From DASYLJ01 sp964404165 (GTDB lineage Bacteria > Desulfobacterota > Binatia > DP-6): a stretch of 64,000 nt of DNA. The stretch covers positions 124,001 through 188,000 of the forward strand of contig CAYOIZ010000002.1 of the NCBI GenBank assembly GCA_964404165.1, read 5' to 3'. The first letter of the stretch is position 1. Every line of letters starts with the position of its first letter. The translations under genes and the position numbers were made by a program. The notes under the pieces were generated by a model, which did no database searches, was not told where the DNA came from, and was given only the letters and a program-made list of their open reading frames with translations. Shown here in pieces: positions 1-8,938 of this stretch.

Positions 1-2435
1 CTGGCCGTGGACGAGATGCCCGTCACCGGATCGGTGGCGGAGATGACCGCGGACCCCGGCGCGATGGCGCGGACGCGACTCCGGCTGTCGGGATCGTTGG
101 TGGCGACGACCACGGCGGGGTTGCTCGAGGTGTAGACCAGCTCCTGCGTCATCAGGAAGCGGACCCCGGGCGCATACTCGCCGAAGCCGGTGACGGCGTC
201 GGTTTCCCCGACGCCGAGCAGGATGCTCGTTGGGCTGAGCACGACGCGCACCAGGTCACCGAGCACGGTGAGCGGCGACGGCTCGCTGACGACGCCGGTG
301 GCGAGATGGCGCGCCCGGATGTTCGTGACGCCGGCCTGCAAGCCCACGATCGCGGGCACACCGGCGTACATCGTCTGGCCTGCGATCGCCGGGTCGTCCG
401 CCTCGAGCACGTACTCCTCGGGCGCGATCCGCGTCAGATTGATCCCGACGCCGCCGTAGTCGCCGCGGACGCGATAGTAGGCGATCCCACCGACCTGCGC
501 CCGTAAAGGGACCTTCCTGATGAACGAGAGCCCCTCCGGATCGCCAATCGCGCGCACCGTGCCGTCGTTCGACACGACGCCGGTGACCGGATCGGTGGCG
601 AACACCTCGGTCTGCCCCGATGCCACGAAGTCGATGCGGCTACGCACGCCCTCCTCGTTGGGCATGGCGACGATGCCGGGGTCGCGCGAGGTCCACGTCA
701 CGGCCTGGGTCAGATTGCGGCGGCCGTGTCGGCTGTCGTTGGCGAACGGATGGTAGACGCCGATCGCCGTTCCCCAGCGCGGCTTGCCGCGCCGCACCGG
801 ATTGCGAATGGCGTCGACGTCGAGGTCGATCCGCGCCAGCGCACCGACGACGTCGAAGTCGCGCTCGTTGGAGGGCAGCTGTGTGACCTGGTCGCGGCAG
901 CTGATCCGTACGGTGCCGGGCGCCAGCGGATCGATGCGGCTGCGATCACCCCCCGGGTTCGCGGCGACGGCGATCGCGGGGTCGCTGCTCTGCCACAGGC
1001 AGCGCTGGGTGAAGTTCTGCTCGCTGCCGTCGGTCATGACGCCGACGGCGGTGAACCGATACGTCTCGCCGACCGCGCGCGCCGGCGGGTAGTAGTGGCT
1101 CACCCCGTCGCCGCGGATCTCGATGCGCCGCAGGCCGCCGGTGACGTAGACGTCGGCATCCTGGTCGAAGTCGGTGCTGGTGAGCCCGGATATCTGATCA
1201 GTGGCCACCAGGTGCGACGTACCGCGTCCGACCGCGTGGACGATGCCGGGCTCGTCCGAGAGGACAGCGACGCCGGGCACGCTCGACGTCAGCGCGACCT
1301 GCGCGGTGAGATTCCGCCACTGCCCGTTCTCGAAGATGCCCCAGACGTCGACGGCGCCAGCCTCGCCGACCTGCATCGCGAGCCAACGCGGATGGATCTC
1401 GATCCGCTCCAACGGCCAGGCGACGGTGACCGGCGCGTTGCCTGCGCCCGTCGACGCGAGGCCGCTCGACGGATCCGTAGCCGAGATCTCGACCGTCCCG
1501 GGGCGTACCGCTTCGAGGACATTGCCGTGCACGACGGCGACGCGCTCGTCGCCGGAGTGGTACTGCACGCGGTTGCTCCAGTCGGACGTGGTGCCGTTCG
1601 GTCGATCGATGAAGGCCTTGAGGATCGCCTTGTCGCCGACGATCAAGGTTCGCGTCACCCGTCCCACCCGCAGCACGCCGCCGACCGCCGGCGGCGGAGG
1701 TGGCGGCGGCGTGCCGGGCTCCGGGCCCGGCGGGGTCGGCATCACGGTGCGCGTCGACTCCACGCACAGCTCGCTCGGCGAACCCACCGCGCCGTCGACG
1801 CGGCCGAGGACCGTGTCGACGGGTCCTCGCGGTGGCTCGCCGCGATCGACGGCGCCGGCCGCCTCCACGGCGTGACAGAGGAGCTCCGGGCCGTCTGCGT
1901 CGGCACGCGGCACGCACAGCCGCCGCGGCCGCCCGAGGAGCAACGTACGGAGGCCGCCGGCGTCGCCGATGACCACCGTGGTCGCGCGCCGACGCGTACG
2001 GCGCATAGCCCGGACCTCGTGACACGCCAACCAGCCGGCCTCGGTCGCCAGCACCGACGCCACGCCCCGCACGCGCAGCATCGTCTCGCCGAAGCGATTC
2101 GTGACGGTGACCGGGGTAGCATCGTCGGCCGTCCTCCGGCCGCGGTGGACCGTCCATGCGGCGGCCGTCACCGGCGCCTCCGACGGCACCACGCCGTCCG
2201 CGACGGACCGACACAGACGGGCGGGACGGGCGAGCGCCAGGTGGCCCGCCACGAAGCGATCGGTGACGTCGAGCCGCGCGGGCGCCGCCGCACTCCGCAC
2301 CCGCTCGCCCTTCCAGCACAGCCAGTCCTGCGCCGACGCCGGGGCGACGAGGAGCAACGTGGCCATCAGGCCCGCCAGCAGGAACGGCACCGAGGTCGTG
2401 AGAAAGCAAGACTCGGGCCTGGATGCGTCCAACAT
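1..2435 (-). CDS. Exported Ig-like (Big_2-type) repeat protein, C-terminus cut by window edge
   Basis: The minus strand is open without a stop from 2435 to base 1, about 811 codons, and the gene continues off the window. The ATG at 2435 gives a signal peptide ending PASA-QDW near residue 35. Residues about 37-235 hold Cys-paired modules of the pattern Cys...FG...Leu-Cys. A Pro-rich linker follows, then about six Ig-like domains with the recurring signatures RFTAVG, ATDPVTGI and SSDPAIA. It is probably an extracellular or outer-surface adhesion or scaffold protein; that role is inferred from architecture. The domain order matches the larger gene at 13250-18553, so the two look like paralogues. 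No clear ribosome binding site precedes the start, and an upstream GTG is possible. Confidence 0.82.
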   Translation of the reverse strand, partial: MLDASRPESCFLTTSVPFLLAGLMATLLLVAPASAQDWLCWKGERVRSAAAPARLDVTDRFVAGHLALARPARLCRSVADGVVPSEAPVTAAAWTVHRGRRTADDATPVTVTNRFGETMLRVRGVASVLATEAGWLACHEVRAMRRTRRRATTVVIGDAGGLRTLLLGRPRRLCVPRADADGPELLCHAVEAAGAVDRGEPPRGPVDTVLGRVDGAVGSPSELCVESTRTVMPTPPGPEPGTPPPPPPPAVGGVLRVGRVTRTLIVGDKAILKAFIDRPNGTTSDWSNRVQYHSGDERVAVVHGNVLEAVRPGTVEISATDPSSGLASTGAGNAPVTVAWPLERIEIHPRWLAMQVGEAGAVDVWGIFENGQWRNLTAQVALTSSVPGVAVLSDEPGIVHAVGRGTSHLVATDQISGLTSTDFDQDADVYVTGGLRRIEIRGDGVSHYYPPARAVGETYRFTAVGVMTDGSEQNFTQRCLWQSSDPAIAVAANPGGDRSRIDPLAPGTVRISCRDQVTQLPSNERDFDVVGALARIDLDVDAIRNPVRRGKPRWGTAIGVYHPFANDSRHGRRNLTQAVTWTSRDPGIVAMPNEEGVRSRIDFVASGQTEVFATDPVTGVVSNDGTVRAIGDPEGLSFIRKVPLRAQVGGIAYYRVRGDYGGVGINLTRIAPEEYVLEADDPAIAGQTMYAGVPAIVGLQAGVTNIRARHLATGVVSEPSPLTVLGDLVRVVLSPTSILLGVGETDAVTGFGEYAPGVRFLMTQELVYTSSNPAVVVATNDPDSRSRVRAIAPGSAVISATDPVTGISSTA

Positions 2436-2467
2436 GGTGCTGGCTGCGTCGGGTATGCGTCCGCGCG

Positions 2468-2497
2468 TCACCGCGGCGCCATGCGCCGGCGCGGTGA
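2468..2497. terminator. Possible hairpin between two minus-strand genes
   Basis: An 8-bp inverted repeat (TCACCGCG/CGCGGTGA) with additional GCGC pairing lies in the 108-base gap downstream of the MBL-fold gene and upstream of the Ig-repeat gene. It has no clear T-tract, so termination is only a guess. Confidence 0.3.
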
Positions 2498-2543
2498 GCC
2501 CGCGGGACCATTGGACGGGCCCCTACGACCAAGGTCGCAGGCG

Positions 2544-3440
2544 TCAGCGCACGACGAACCGGCCGGGCTCGACCTCGGCGACGCGTCCGGCGACGACCAG
2601 CCGATCGACGTGCTGCCCCATGCTGCGCCGCTCGACCGGGTCGGCGAAGCTCACCGGATCGCCCGGCCGGTAGACGAAGCGATGCGCCGCGATCTCGTCG
2701 AGCGTGTGCGGTTCGGCGAGGAAGTCGAGCAGCGCCGCCTCGCGCCGCGCGATCACCGCGGTGAAGCGATCCAGCCGCTCGAGGAACGCCGACCGCCCCT
2801 CCAGCACGCCGATGTGGTGGAAGGTCGCGTACCAGCGCGCCGGGATCGTGCGCACCATCGCGAGGGTGCGCTCGAAGTCCTCGAGCGACGACCACGCGTC
2901 GCCGTAGTACGGACCGAAGCTCGAGAGGTCGATGTCGCCGAGGTAGAGCACGTCGTCGGGCTCGACGTGGAGCAGCGAGTGGCCGCGCGTGTGGCCCGGA
3001 GCGTGGATGGCGCGGATGCGCACGCCGCCGCCGAGGTCGAAGACACAGCCGTCACGGTACGCCACCGCGTCGGCGCGCGGCGTGAAGTGGAACTCGTCGA
3101 CCACGACGCGGCGGAAGGCGGCGTCGATGGCCGCGTCGAAGCCGTAGATCGCCATGATGCCGTCCACGGAGACGATGCCCGGCAGGTCGGCCTCGGGCAG
3201 GTGCCACGTGGCGTCCGGGTAGCGATGGTTCCCGGCGACGTGATCCTCGTGGCAGTGGCTGTTGAGGACGCGGTCGGCGCGCGGCAGATCGCGGCGGCCT
3301 GCCAGCGTGAGCGACGGATCGACCACCACCGTCTCGTCGGCACCCGTCACCAGCAGGCTGTTGCCGTGCGGATACTTGCCGCCCTGGGTGCCGGTGAGGA
3401 CGGTGGTCGCCGATCCGAGCGGCCGGTCGGCGACGGTCAT
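2544..3440 (-). CDS. Metallo-beta-lactamase-fold hydrolase
   Basis: This is a 298-residue protein of the MBL superfamily. The metal motif HCHEDH (HxHxDH) is present around residue 60, followed by a HAPGHTRGH motif and a GDIDLSS segment that would supply the remaining metal ligands. Such proteins hydrolyse thioesters, lactones or similar substrates at a di-metal site; the substrate cannot be read here. I chose the ATG at 3440, which overlaps the stop of the upstream VOC gene as ATGA, over an in-frame start 48 bases upstream that would invade that gene. The C-terminal 70 residues resemble the winged-helix tail common in this family. The overlap indicates translational coupling with the VOC gene. 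Confidence 0.85.
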   Translation of the reverse strand: MTVADRPLGSATTVLTGTQGGKYPHGNSLLVTGADETVVVDPSLTLAGRRDLPRADRVLNSHCHEDHVAGNHRYPDATWHLPEADLPGIVSVDGIMAIYGFDAAIDAAFRRVVVDEFHFTPRADAVAYRDGCVFDLGGGVRIRAIHAPGHTRGHSLLHVEPDDVLYLGDIDLSSFGPYYGDAWSSLEDFERTLAMVRTIPARWYATFHHIGVLEGRSAFLERLDRFTAVIARREAALLDFLAEPHTLDEIAAHRFVYRPGDPVSFADPVERRSMGQHVDRLVVAGRVAEVEPGRFVVR

Positions 3441-3808
3441 CGCAGGGCGTTCAGCTCGATGACGTGGCCGTCGGGATCCTGCACCCACATCTGCCCGAGC
3501 TCGGGGCTGGTTTCGAGGATCTCGAGGCCGTGGCGCCGGAGCACGGCCAGCGCGGCGTCGTAGTCGGCGATGTGGAAGGCCACGTGCTGCGCCGTCGGAT
3601 TCACCGACGGCGGCGGCTCGCCGAGGGCCACCCCCGGGAAGCGCTGGATCAGGTGCACCTGCGCGTCACCGGCCTGCAGCCAGGCCCCCGGCAGCCCCAG
3701 GTCGGGGCGCGGGATCGACGCGAACCCGAGCACGTCGCGATAGAAGGCGAGCGAGCGCTCGAGGTCGAGGACGGGGAACGAGACGTGGCTCATGCCGCGG
3801 GCGATCAT
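3437..3808 (-). CDS. VOC-superfamily (glyoxalase/dioxygenase-fold) protein
   Basis: The 123 residues form a single vicinal-oxygen-chelate module. The N-terminus carries the HVSF metal-ligand strand, then FYRDVLGF, and the C-terminus has the DPDGHVIEL motif whose Glu is the usual last metal ligand. The family includes glyoxalase I, extradiol dioxygenases and resistance proteins, and the sequence does not decide between them. The gene overlaps the downstream MBL-fold gene by four bases; a VOC and MBL pair could act on the same thioester or aldehyde adduct, which is inference. A second in-frame ATG at 3793 is also possible. Confidence 0.82.
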   Translation of the reverse strand: MIARGMSHVSFPVLDLERSLAFYRDVLGFASIPRPDLGLPGAWLQAGDAQVHLIQRFPGVALGEPPPSVNPTAQHVAFHIADYDAALAVLRRHGLEILETSPELGQMWVQDPDGHVIELNALR

Positions 3809-3891
3809 GACGGTGACGTCTAGTACGACCGCCCGGCCGGTACCACCCGTGATTCTCGACCGCGCCCGGGCGTGGTGCTAGGACCGGGGCC

Positions 3892-4656
3892 GTGCGCCGT
3901 CGAGTGTTCTCGTTCCTCTTCTGGGCATTCATCTTCGTGAGCTCGCTGCTGCTGTTCCCGGTGGCGGTGCTCGTGTGGGTGCTCACCGCGCCGTTCGACC
4001 GCCGCCTGGTCGCCCAGCACCGGTTCACCTGCTTCTGGGCGTCGCTCTACACCTGGATCAACCCGATGTGGCGCGTCACCATCGAGGGCCGCGAGCACAT
4101 CCGCCCCGGCGCCACCTACGTCATGGTGGCGAACCACCAGTCGCTGCTCGACATCCTGGTGCTCTTCCGGCTGTTCGTGCACTTCAAGTGGGTGTCGAAG
4201 GCCGAGCTGTTCCGCATTCCGTGCGTCGGCTGGAACATGACGCTGAACCGCTACATCCGCCTGCGGCGCGGCGACCCGGAGAGCATCGCCACCATGCTGC
4301 GCGACGCCGAGCAGACCCTCGCCGAGGGGAGCTCGCTCATGATCTTCCCCGAGGGCACGCGCTCGGCCGACGGTCGCCTGAAGCCGTTCAAGCACGGCGC
4401 GTTCACGCTGGCGCATCGGGCCAAGGTCCCGATCCTGCCGATCGTCGTCGAGGGCACGGCGCACGTCCTCCCGAAGAAGGGGCTCGTCCTGCAGGGGCTG
4501 CACGCGATCCGCATCCGCGTGCTCGACGAGATCCCCTACGACCGCTTCGCCCACACCAGCGTCGAGGAGCTGACGGCCCAGGTCCACGCGCTGTTCCTGC
4601 GCGAGGTCGGCGAGCTGCCGGCATCGGTCGCACCGGCCGCCGCCGCGTCGCGCTGA
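3892..4656 (+). CDS. plsC: 1-acyl-sn-glycerol-3-phosphate acyltransferase family (PlsC-like)
   Basis: This 254-residue inner-membrane enzyme would transfer an acyl chain to lysophosphatidic acid or a similar lysophospholipid. An N-terminal membrane helix (residues about 8-32) is followed by the catalytic HX4D motif NHQSLLD at 81-87 and the phosphate-binding motif FPEGTRS at 152-158. Translation starts at a GTG. The gene is divergent from the VOC gene with 83 bases between them. The length is normal for PlsC. A specific lysophospholipid substrate cannot be assigned. Confidence 0.88.
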   Translation: MRRRVFSFLFWAFIFVSSLLLFPVAVLVWVLTAPFDRRLVAQHRFTCFWASLYTWINPMWRVTIEGREHIRPGATYVMVANHQSLLDILVLFRLFVHFKWVSKAELFRIPCVGWNMTLNRYIRLRRGDPESIATMLRDAEQTLAEGSSLMIFPEGTRSADGRLKPFKHGAFTLAHRAKVPILPIVVEGTAHVLPKKGLVLQGLHAIRIRVLDEIPYDRFAHTSVEELTAQVHALFLREVGELPASVAPAAAASR

Positions 4657-4660
4657 CCGC

Positions 4661-5173
4661 TCAGTCGCGCGTCGGCTGCGGCACCACCGTCCCCACGTAC
4701 ACGTAGTCGAGCGCCTGCGACGTCAGCGGACGATCGTTGCCGCGCTCGACGACGCGCTCGATGGTGGCGACGAAGAGCGTGTGGTCGCCGACGCCGTGCG
4801 ACTGCTGGACGCGGCACTCGAGGCTCACCATGGCCCCGTTCAGGAGGGGCAGGCCGCCGGCGCCGTCCTCGTAGGCCACGGTGGCCAGGTTGTCGGGGCG
4901 ATCTGCGGCGGCGGAGTGGAAGAAGTCCTCGAGGTGACGGCCGCGCTCGCCGACGACGTTGAGCGCGAACGCCCCGGTGCGCTCGATGACGCCATGGGTG
5001 CGATGCGCGCGATCCACCGCGGCGACCACCAGCGGCGGATCCCCCGACACCTGTGTGACCCACGAGCCCGACATGCCGTGACGCTCCTCGCCTTCGCGCA
5101 CGGTGACGACGTAGATGCCGGTGGTGAGCGCCGTCAGGGCGCGTAGCAGATCGGGACGCACGCTGGAGCTCAT
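4661..5173 (-). CDS. Flavin reductase-like domain protein
   Basis: This is a small FMN-binding flavoprotein of about 170 residues. It has the family features LTTGIYVVT near the N-terminus, a GMSGSWVTQVS segment, PPLVVAAVD, and FALNVVGE. Members reduce flavin with NAD(P)H to supply two-component monooxygenases or act alone as reductases. The ATG at 5173 was preferred; a GTG nine bases upstream is possible. It converges on plsC with only four bases between the stop codons. No partner oxygenase is adjacent, so its role is open. Confidence 0.85.
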   Translation of the reverse strand: MSSSVRPDLLRALTALTTGIYVVTVREGEERHGMSGSWVTQVSGDPPLVVAAVDRAHRTHGVIERTGAFALNVVGERGRHLEDFFHSAAADRPDNLATVAYEDGAGGLPLLNGAMVSLECRVQQSHGVGDHTLFVATIERVVERGNDRPLTSQALDYVYVGTVVPQPTRD

Positions 5174-5263
5174 GGCGGGCACCCTGACCCTGCGGCGCGC
5201 ACGCTGTCAAATCGCGACGCCCTCGGACTGGACTTGAGACGGAGCCTCGTCATAGCGTCGGGC

Positions 5264-6712
5264 ATGACCGACGATTTCTCCCGTCTCGACGCCACCGGTC
5301 AGGCCGAGCTGGTACGCCGCCGCGAGGTGACGCCGCTCGAGCTGGTCGATGCCGCCATCGCCCGCATCGAGCACCTGAACCCCACGCTCAACGCCGTCAT
5401 CCATCCGCGCTTCGAGGCCGCACGCGCCGATGCCCGCGCCGCCGTCGGCCCCGGCAGCGGGCCCTTCCACGGCGTGCCGTTCCTCGTGAAGGACCTGCTC
5501 TGCTCCACCGCCGGTGACCCGATGCACATGGGCACGCGCTTCCTTCGCGACGTCGGCTTCGGCGCGCCGCACGACGCCTTCCTGGCGCAGAAGCTGCGCG
5601 CCGCCGGGTTCATCATCCTCGGACGGACGAACACACCCGAGCTGGGCACGCTGCCGACGACGGAGCCGGACGCCTACGGCCCGACGCGGAACCCGTGGAA
5701 CCCCGAGCACTCCACCGGCGGATCGAGCGGTGGGTCCGCGGCGGCGGTCGCGGCCGGGTTCGTGCCCGCGGCGCACGCCAACGACGGCGGCGGCAGCATC
5801 CGCATTCCCGCCAGCGAGTGCGGTCTGGTCGGCCTGAAGCCGTCGCGCGGACGGACGTCGTTCGGTCCCGACGTCGGCGACGGCATGGGCGGCATGGTGA
5901 GCGAGGGCGCCGTGACCCGGTCGGTGCGCGACACCGCGAGCATCCTCGACGCCATCGCGGGGCACGTGCCTGGTGATCCGTACACCGCGCCGCCCCCCGG
6001 TCGGCCGTACAGCCAGGAGATGGGGACGGCGCCGGGCAAGCTCCGCATCGGCATGCTGCTGCGCCCGCCGGCCAACATGGGGACCGTCCATGCCGAGGTC
6101 GCGGCCGCGGTCGAGGCGACGGGCGGTCTCCTCGCGGGACTCGGACACGAGGTCCACGTCACGCATCCCGAGGCGCTCGACGAGCCCGAGGTCGGCCAGC
6201 ACTTCTCCACGATGTACGCGACACACACAGCCCACCTGCTCGAGACGTTGAGCCTCTTCGTCGGCCGGCCGCTCGGCCGCGACGACGTCGACCCGCTCAA
6301 CTGGTCGCTCGCCGAGCTCGGCAACGCCTGCTCGGCGAACCGCTATCTCGCCACCGTCGACTGGATCCACGGCTACACGCGCCGGCTCGCGGCGTGGTGG
6401 GAGCACGGCTTCGATCTCCTCCTGACGCCGACGGTTCCCGAGCCGCCGCCGCCGCTCGGGACGTTCCGACCCGATCCCGAGATGCCGGTGGTCGCCGGCC
6501 TGCGCGCGACGATGTTCGCCGCCTTCACCGCGCCCTTCAACATGTCGGGCCAGCCCGCGATCTCGCTGCCGCTGCACTGGAGCAGCGGCGGGCTCCCCAT
6601 GGGCATGCAGCTGGTGGCCGCCTTCGGACGCGAGGACCTGCTCCTGCGCGTGGCGGCGCAGCTCGAATCGGCGCAGCCCTGGGCCGACCGCCGCCCTGCC
6701 CTGCACGCGTGA
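5264..6712 (+). CDS. Amidase (amidase signature family)
   Basis: This cytoplasmic hydrolase of 482 residues belongs to the amidase-signature family, which cleaves carbon-nitrogen amide bonds. The Ser-cisSer-Lys triad is visible: Lys at about 76 in FLVKDLL, the GGSSGGSA stretch at 152-159, and the nucleophile Ser at about 178 in GGGSIRIPAS. I start it at the ATG at 5264 rather than a TTG 30 bases upstream because the product then begins like other family members. It is the first gene of a plus-strand run with two alpha/beta hydrolases and an Smr protein. Substrate is not decidable; GatA is unlikely without GatB and GatC neighbours. Confidence 0.88.
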   Translation: MTDDFSRLDATGQAELVRRREVTPLELVDAAIARIEHLNPTLNAVIHPRFEAARADARAAVGPGSGPFHGVPFLVKDLLCSTAGDPMHMGTRFLRDVGFGAPHDAFLAQKLRAAGFIILGRTNTPELGTLPTTEPDAYGPTRNPWNPEHSTGGSSGGSAAAVAAGFVPAAHANDGGGSIRIPASECGLVGLKPSRGRTSFGPDVGDGMGGMVSEGAVTRSVRDTASILDAIAGHVPGDPYTAPPPGRPYSQEMGTAPGKLRIGMLLRPPANMGTVHAEVAAAVEATGGLLAGLGHEVHVTHPEALDEPEVGQHFSTMYATHTAHLLETLSLFVGRPLGRDDVDPLNWSLAELGNACSANRYLATVDWIHGYTRRLAAWWEHGFDLLLTPTVPEPPPPLGTFRPDPEMPVVAGLRATMFAAFTAPFNMSGQPAISLPLHWSSGGLPMGMQLVAAFGREDLLLRVAAQLESAQPWADRRPALHA

Positions 6713-6716
6713 GCGC

Positions 6717-7430
6717 ATGAGCACCGACACTCCGCCGTCACCGGGCCGCGAGCGCCCGCTCGACCGCCTGCGCGTGCTCGCGAAGCAGGACGTGCTGATC
6801 ACGCCCGGCCTGCGGCACATCGAGGGCTTCACGTTCGAGGGCCTGCTGACGTTCCTCTGGCACGGCGACCCGACCAACGAGCGCGTCGTGCTGATGTGTG
6901 GCGGCGCGCTCGGCGGCCTCCTCGGCCCGGCCGAGGCGCTCTACCACGAGCTCGGCGAGACGTTCGCCGCCGCCGGCATCGGCACCATCCGCGTCGGCTA
7001 CCGCAAACCGAACGACCTCGACGCCTGCGTCCTCGACGTCGCGGGTGCCGCCGATCTGGCGCACCGCAACGGCGCGCGGCGCTTCGTCGTCATGGGCCAT
7101 TCCTTCGGCGGCGCGGTGGCGGTGAACGCCGGCATCGCGCTGCGCCCGATGGTGGCGGGCGTCGTCACGCTGTCGACGCAGTCGGCGGGCTGCGAGGGCG
7201 CCGCCGGCCTGCGCGGGCGCCCCCTCCTTCTCCTGCACGGCGACCGCGACGAGCTGCTGCCCGTGATGGCGAGCCAGGCCGTGCAGGCGCTCGCCGGCAC
7301 GGGCGAGGTGGTCGTCCTGCCCGGCGCCGGTCACCTGCTGGTCGAGGCGGCCGGCGATCTGCGCACGCGGCTCGGCCAATGGATTCCCGACGTGCTGTCG
7401 CGCCCGCTCACGGGAGACGCCGATGTCTAG
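6717..7430 (+). CDS. Alpha/beta hydrolase
   Basis: A 237-residue alpha/beta-hydrolase-fold protein starts four bases after the amidase stop. The nucleophile elbow GHSFGG places the catalytic Ser near residue 129, and the acid and His appear as HGDRDELLP and GAGHLLVEA in the C-terminal third. It lacks an export signal. Its closeness to the amidase and its overlap with the next hydrolase point to one operon for degrading an amide or ester compound, but the compound is unknown. Confidence 0.82.
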   Translation: MSTDTPPSPGRERPLDRLRVLAKQDVLITPGLRHIEGFTFEGLLTFLWHGDPTNERVVLMCGGALGGLLGPAEALYHELGETFAAAGIGTIRVGYRKPNDLDACVLDVAGAADLAHRNGARRFVVMGHSFGGAVAVNAGIALRPMVAGVVTLSTQSAGCEGAAGLRGRPLLLLHGDRDELLPVMASQAVQALAGTGEVVVLPGAGHLLVEAAGDLRTRLGQWIPDVLSRPLTGDADV

Positions 7431-8271
7431 GGCGCGTCGCGTGACGTTCGAGGTCGGACCGCTCACCCTGGTGGGCGACGCGTGGGGCGATCCCGCTGCC
7501 GCGGCCGTCCTGCTGCTGCACGGCGGCGGTCAGACGCGGCACGCCTGGGGCGGCACCGCGGCCGCGCTCGCCGCCGCGGGACGCCACGCCGTCACCGTCG
7601 ACCTGCGGGGGCACGGGGACAGCACGTGGGATCCGGACGGCGACTACACCATCGACGCCTTCGCGCGCGACCTGCGCGCGATCGCGGCGACCTTCCCCCG
7701 GAAACCCGCCGTCGTCGGCGCCTCGCTCGGCGGTCTCGCCACGCTCGTCGCGCAGGGCGAAGGCGACGACCCGCCGGCGTCGGCCGTCGTGCTGGTCGAC
7801 ATCGCGCCGCGCGTCGATCAGGCCGGTGTGGGGCGCATCATCGGCTTCATGACCGGCAACCCCGACGGCTTCGCGTCGCTCGAGGACGCGGCGGACGCGG
7901 TCGCGGGCTACATGGTGCACCGTCCCCGCCCGAAGGATCTCGACGGCCTGCGCAAGAACCTGCGCCTCGGCGAGGACGGCCGCTATCGCTGGCACTGGGA
8001 CCCGCGCCTCATCCGCGGCGACAAGCGACCGAGCGCCACGCAGCAACCCCACCGGCTCGAGGCCGCCGCGGCCGCCGTCGACGTGCCGATGCTGCTGGTG
8101 CGCGGCCGCATGAGCGACGTCGTCAGCGAGGAGGGCGCGCGCGCCTTTCTCGCGGTGGCGCCGCGGGCCCGCTACGTCGACGTGTCGGGTGCCGGCCACA
8201 TGGTGGCCGGCGATCGCAACGACGCCTTCAGCGACGCCGTGGTCCGCTTCCTCGCCGACGCTTCGCTATGA
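7423..8271 (+). CDS. Alpha/beta hydrolase
   Basis: A 282-residue hydrolase overlaps the previous gene by eight bases. The oxyanion region HGGGQTRHAW, the nucleophile elbow GASLGG, and the catalytic His in GAGHMVAG are all present, and a cap domain sits between them. The pattern resembles esterases, haloalkane dehalogenase-like and C-C hydrolases of the family. No signal peptide. It shares its final bases with the start of the Smr-domain gene (ATGA overlap), so the three genes are translationally coupled. Confidence 0.84.
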   Translation: MSRARRVTFEVGPLTLVGDAWGDPAAAAVLLLHGGGQTRHAWGGTAAALAAAGRHAVTVDLRGHGDSTWDPDGDYTIDAFARDLRAIAATFPRKPAVVGASLGGLATLVAQGEGDDPPASAVVLVDIAPRVDQAGVGRIIGFMTGNPDGFASLEDAADAVAGYMVHRPRPKDLDGLRKNLRLGEDGRYRWHWDPRLIRGDKRPSATQQPHRLEAAAAAVDVPMLLVRGRMSDVVSEEGARAFLAVAPRARYVDVSGAGHMVAGDRNDAFSDAVVRFLADASL

Positions 8272-8549
8272 GCGAGGACGAGGAGCCGGTCGTCGTGCCG
8301 ATCGAGGACGCCCTCGATCTGCACCCGTTCGCCCCCGCCGATATCCCGTCCGTCGTGGAGGCGTACATCGACGCCGCGCACGAGGCCGGCTTCCGGGAGG
8401 TGCGCCTCATCCACGGGCGCGGCATCGGCGTCCAGCGTGCCCGCGTCCAGGCCACGCTCGGTCGGCTGCCGCAGGTGGCGGCGTTCCGCGACGCGCCACC
8501 CGAGCGGGGTGGCCTCGGCGCGACGCTCGCCATCCTGCGACCACGCTGA
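8268..8549 (+). CDS. Small stand-alone Smr-domain protein
   Basis: A 93-residue protein starts at an ATG overlapping the stop of the upstream hydrolase. It has the Smr hallmarks DLHPF near the N-terminus and a HGRGIG loop in the middle, the positively charged region linked to nucleic-acid nicking in Smr domains of MutS2 and related proteins. No additional domain is fused, so this is the minimal form of the family. Its function in an operon with amidase and hydrolases is not obvious and may be incidental. Confidence 0.8.
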   Translation: MSEDEEPVVVPIEDALDLHPFAPADIPSVVEAYIDAAHEAGFREVRLIHGRGIGVQRARVQATLGRLPQVAAFRDAPPERGGLGATLAILRPR

Positions 8550-8551
8550 CG

Positions 8552-8896
8552 TCAGCGGTGGGCCGGGTAGCCGCGCCAGCCACGGCCACCACCGTAGTAG
8601 CCACGTCCACCGTAGTACCCGCGACGATAGCCGCCGCCGTACCCGTAGCCCCGGTATCCGTAGCCGCCGCCGTAGCCGCCGTAGTACGCCGGCACGCCGT
8701 ACCCATAGCCGTAGCCGTAGACCGGTGCCGGCGCATAGACGACCGGCGGGGGCGCGACGTACACCGGGGCCGGATAGACCGGCGCGAAGAACGGTATCCC
8801 GAAGCCGAACGAGAAGTTCACCCCTGCCTCGGCAGGCGATGCCGCCAGTCCCGCCACCAGCCCGAGCGCTGCGAGCGCCAACAGAGTCTTCTTCAT
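8552..8896 (-). CDS. Exported Gly/Tyr-rich small protein
   Basis: A 114-residue protein has a clean signal peptide (MKKTLLALAAL... ending PAEA-GV). The mature part has a PVY/APP-rich stretch and then a long Gly-Tyr-Arg repeat region (YGYGYG, GGYGGGYGYR, GYYGGRGYY). Such sequences are disordered or aggregate-prone and occur in surface or periplasmic proteins; no catalytic motif is visible. It is convergent with the Smr gene, with two bases between the stops. I do not recognise a defined family. Confidence 0.75.
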   Translation of the reverse strand: MKKTLLALAALGLVAGLAASPAEAGVNFSFGFGIPFFAPVYPAPVYVAPPPVVYAPAPVYGYGYGYGVPAYYGGYGGGYGYRGYGYGGGYRRGYYGGRGYYGGGRGWRGYPAHR

Positions 8897-8938
8897 GCGA
8901 CACCTCCGACGAGACGGAACACGTGTCGCGCGATGTGG

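Noticed and set aside
1198..2895. Minus-strand frame of 565 codons overlapping two genes
   Set aside because: Out of frame with both the Ig-repeat and MBL-fold proteins and made of Arg/Ala/Gly-rich sequence without motifs; GC-rich shadow.
726..3563. Long plus-strand open frame (945 codons) across the first 3.5 kb
   Set aside because: It is antisense to the Ig-repeat gene and the MBL-fold and VOC genes, has Arg/Asp/His-rich composition and no family motif; the minus-strand readings show clear domains.
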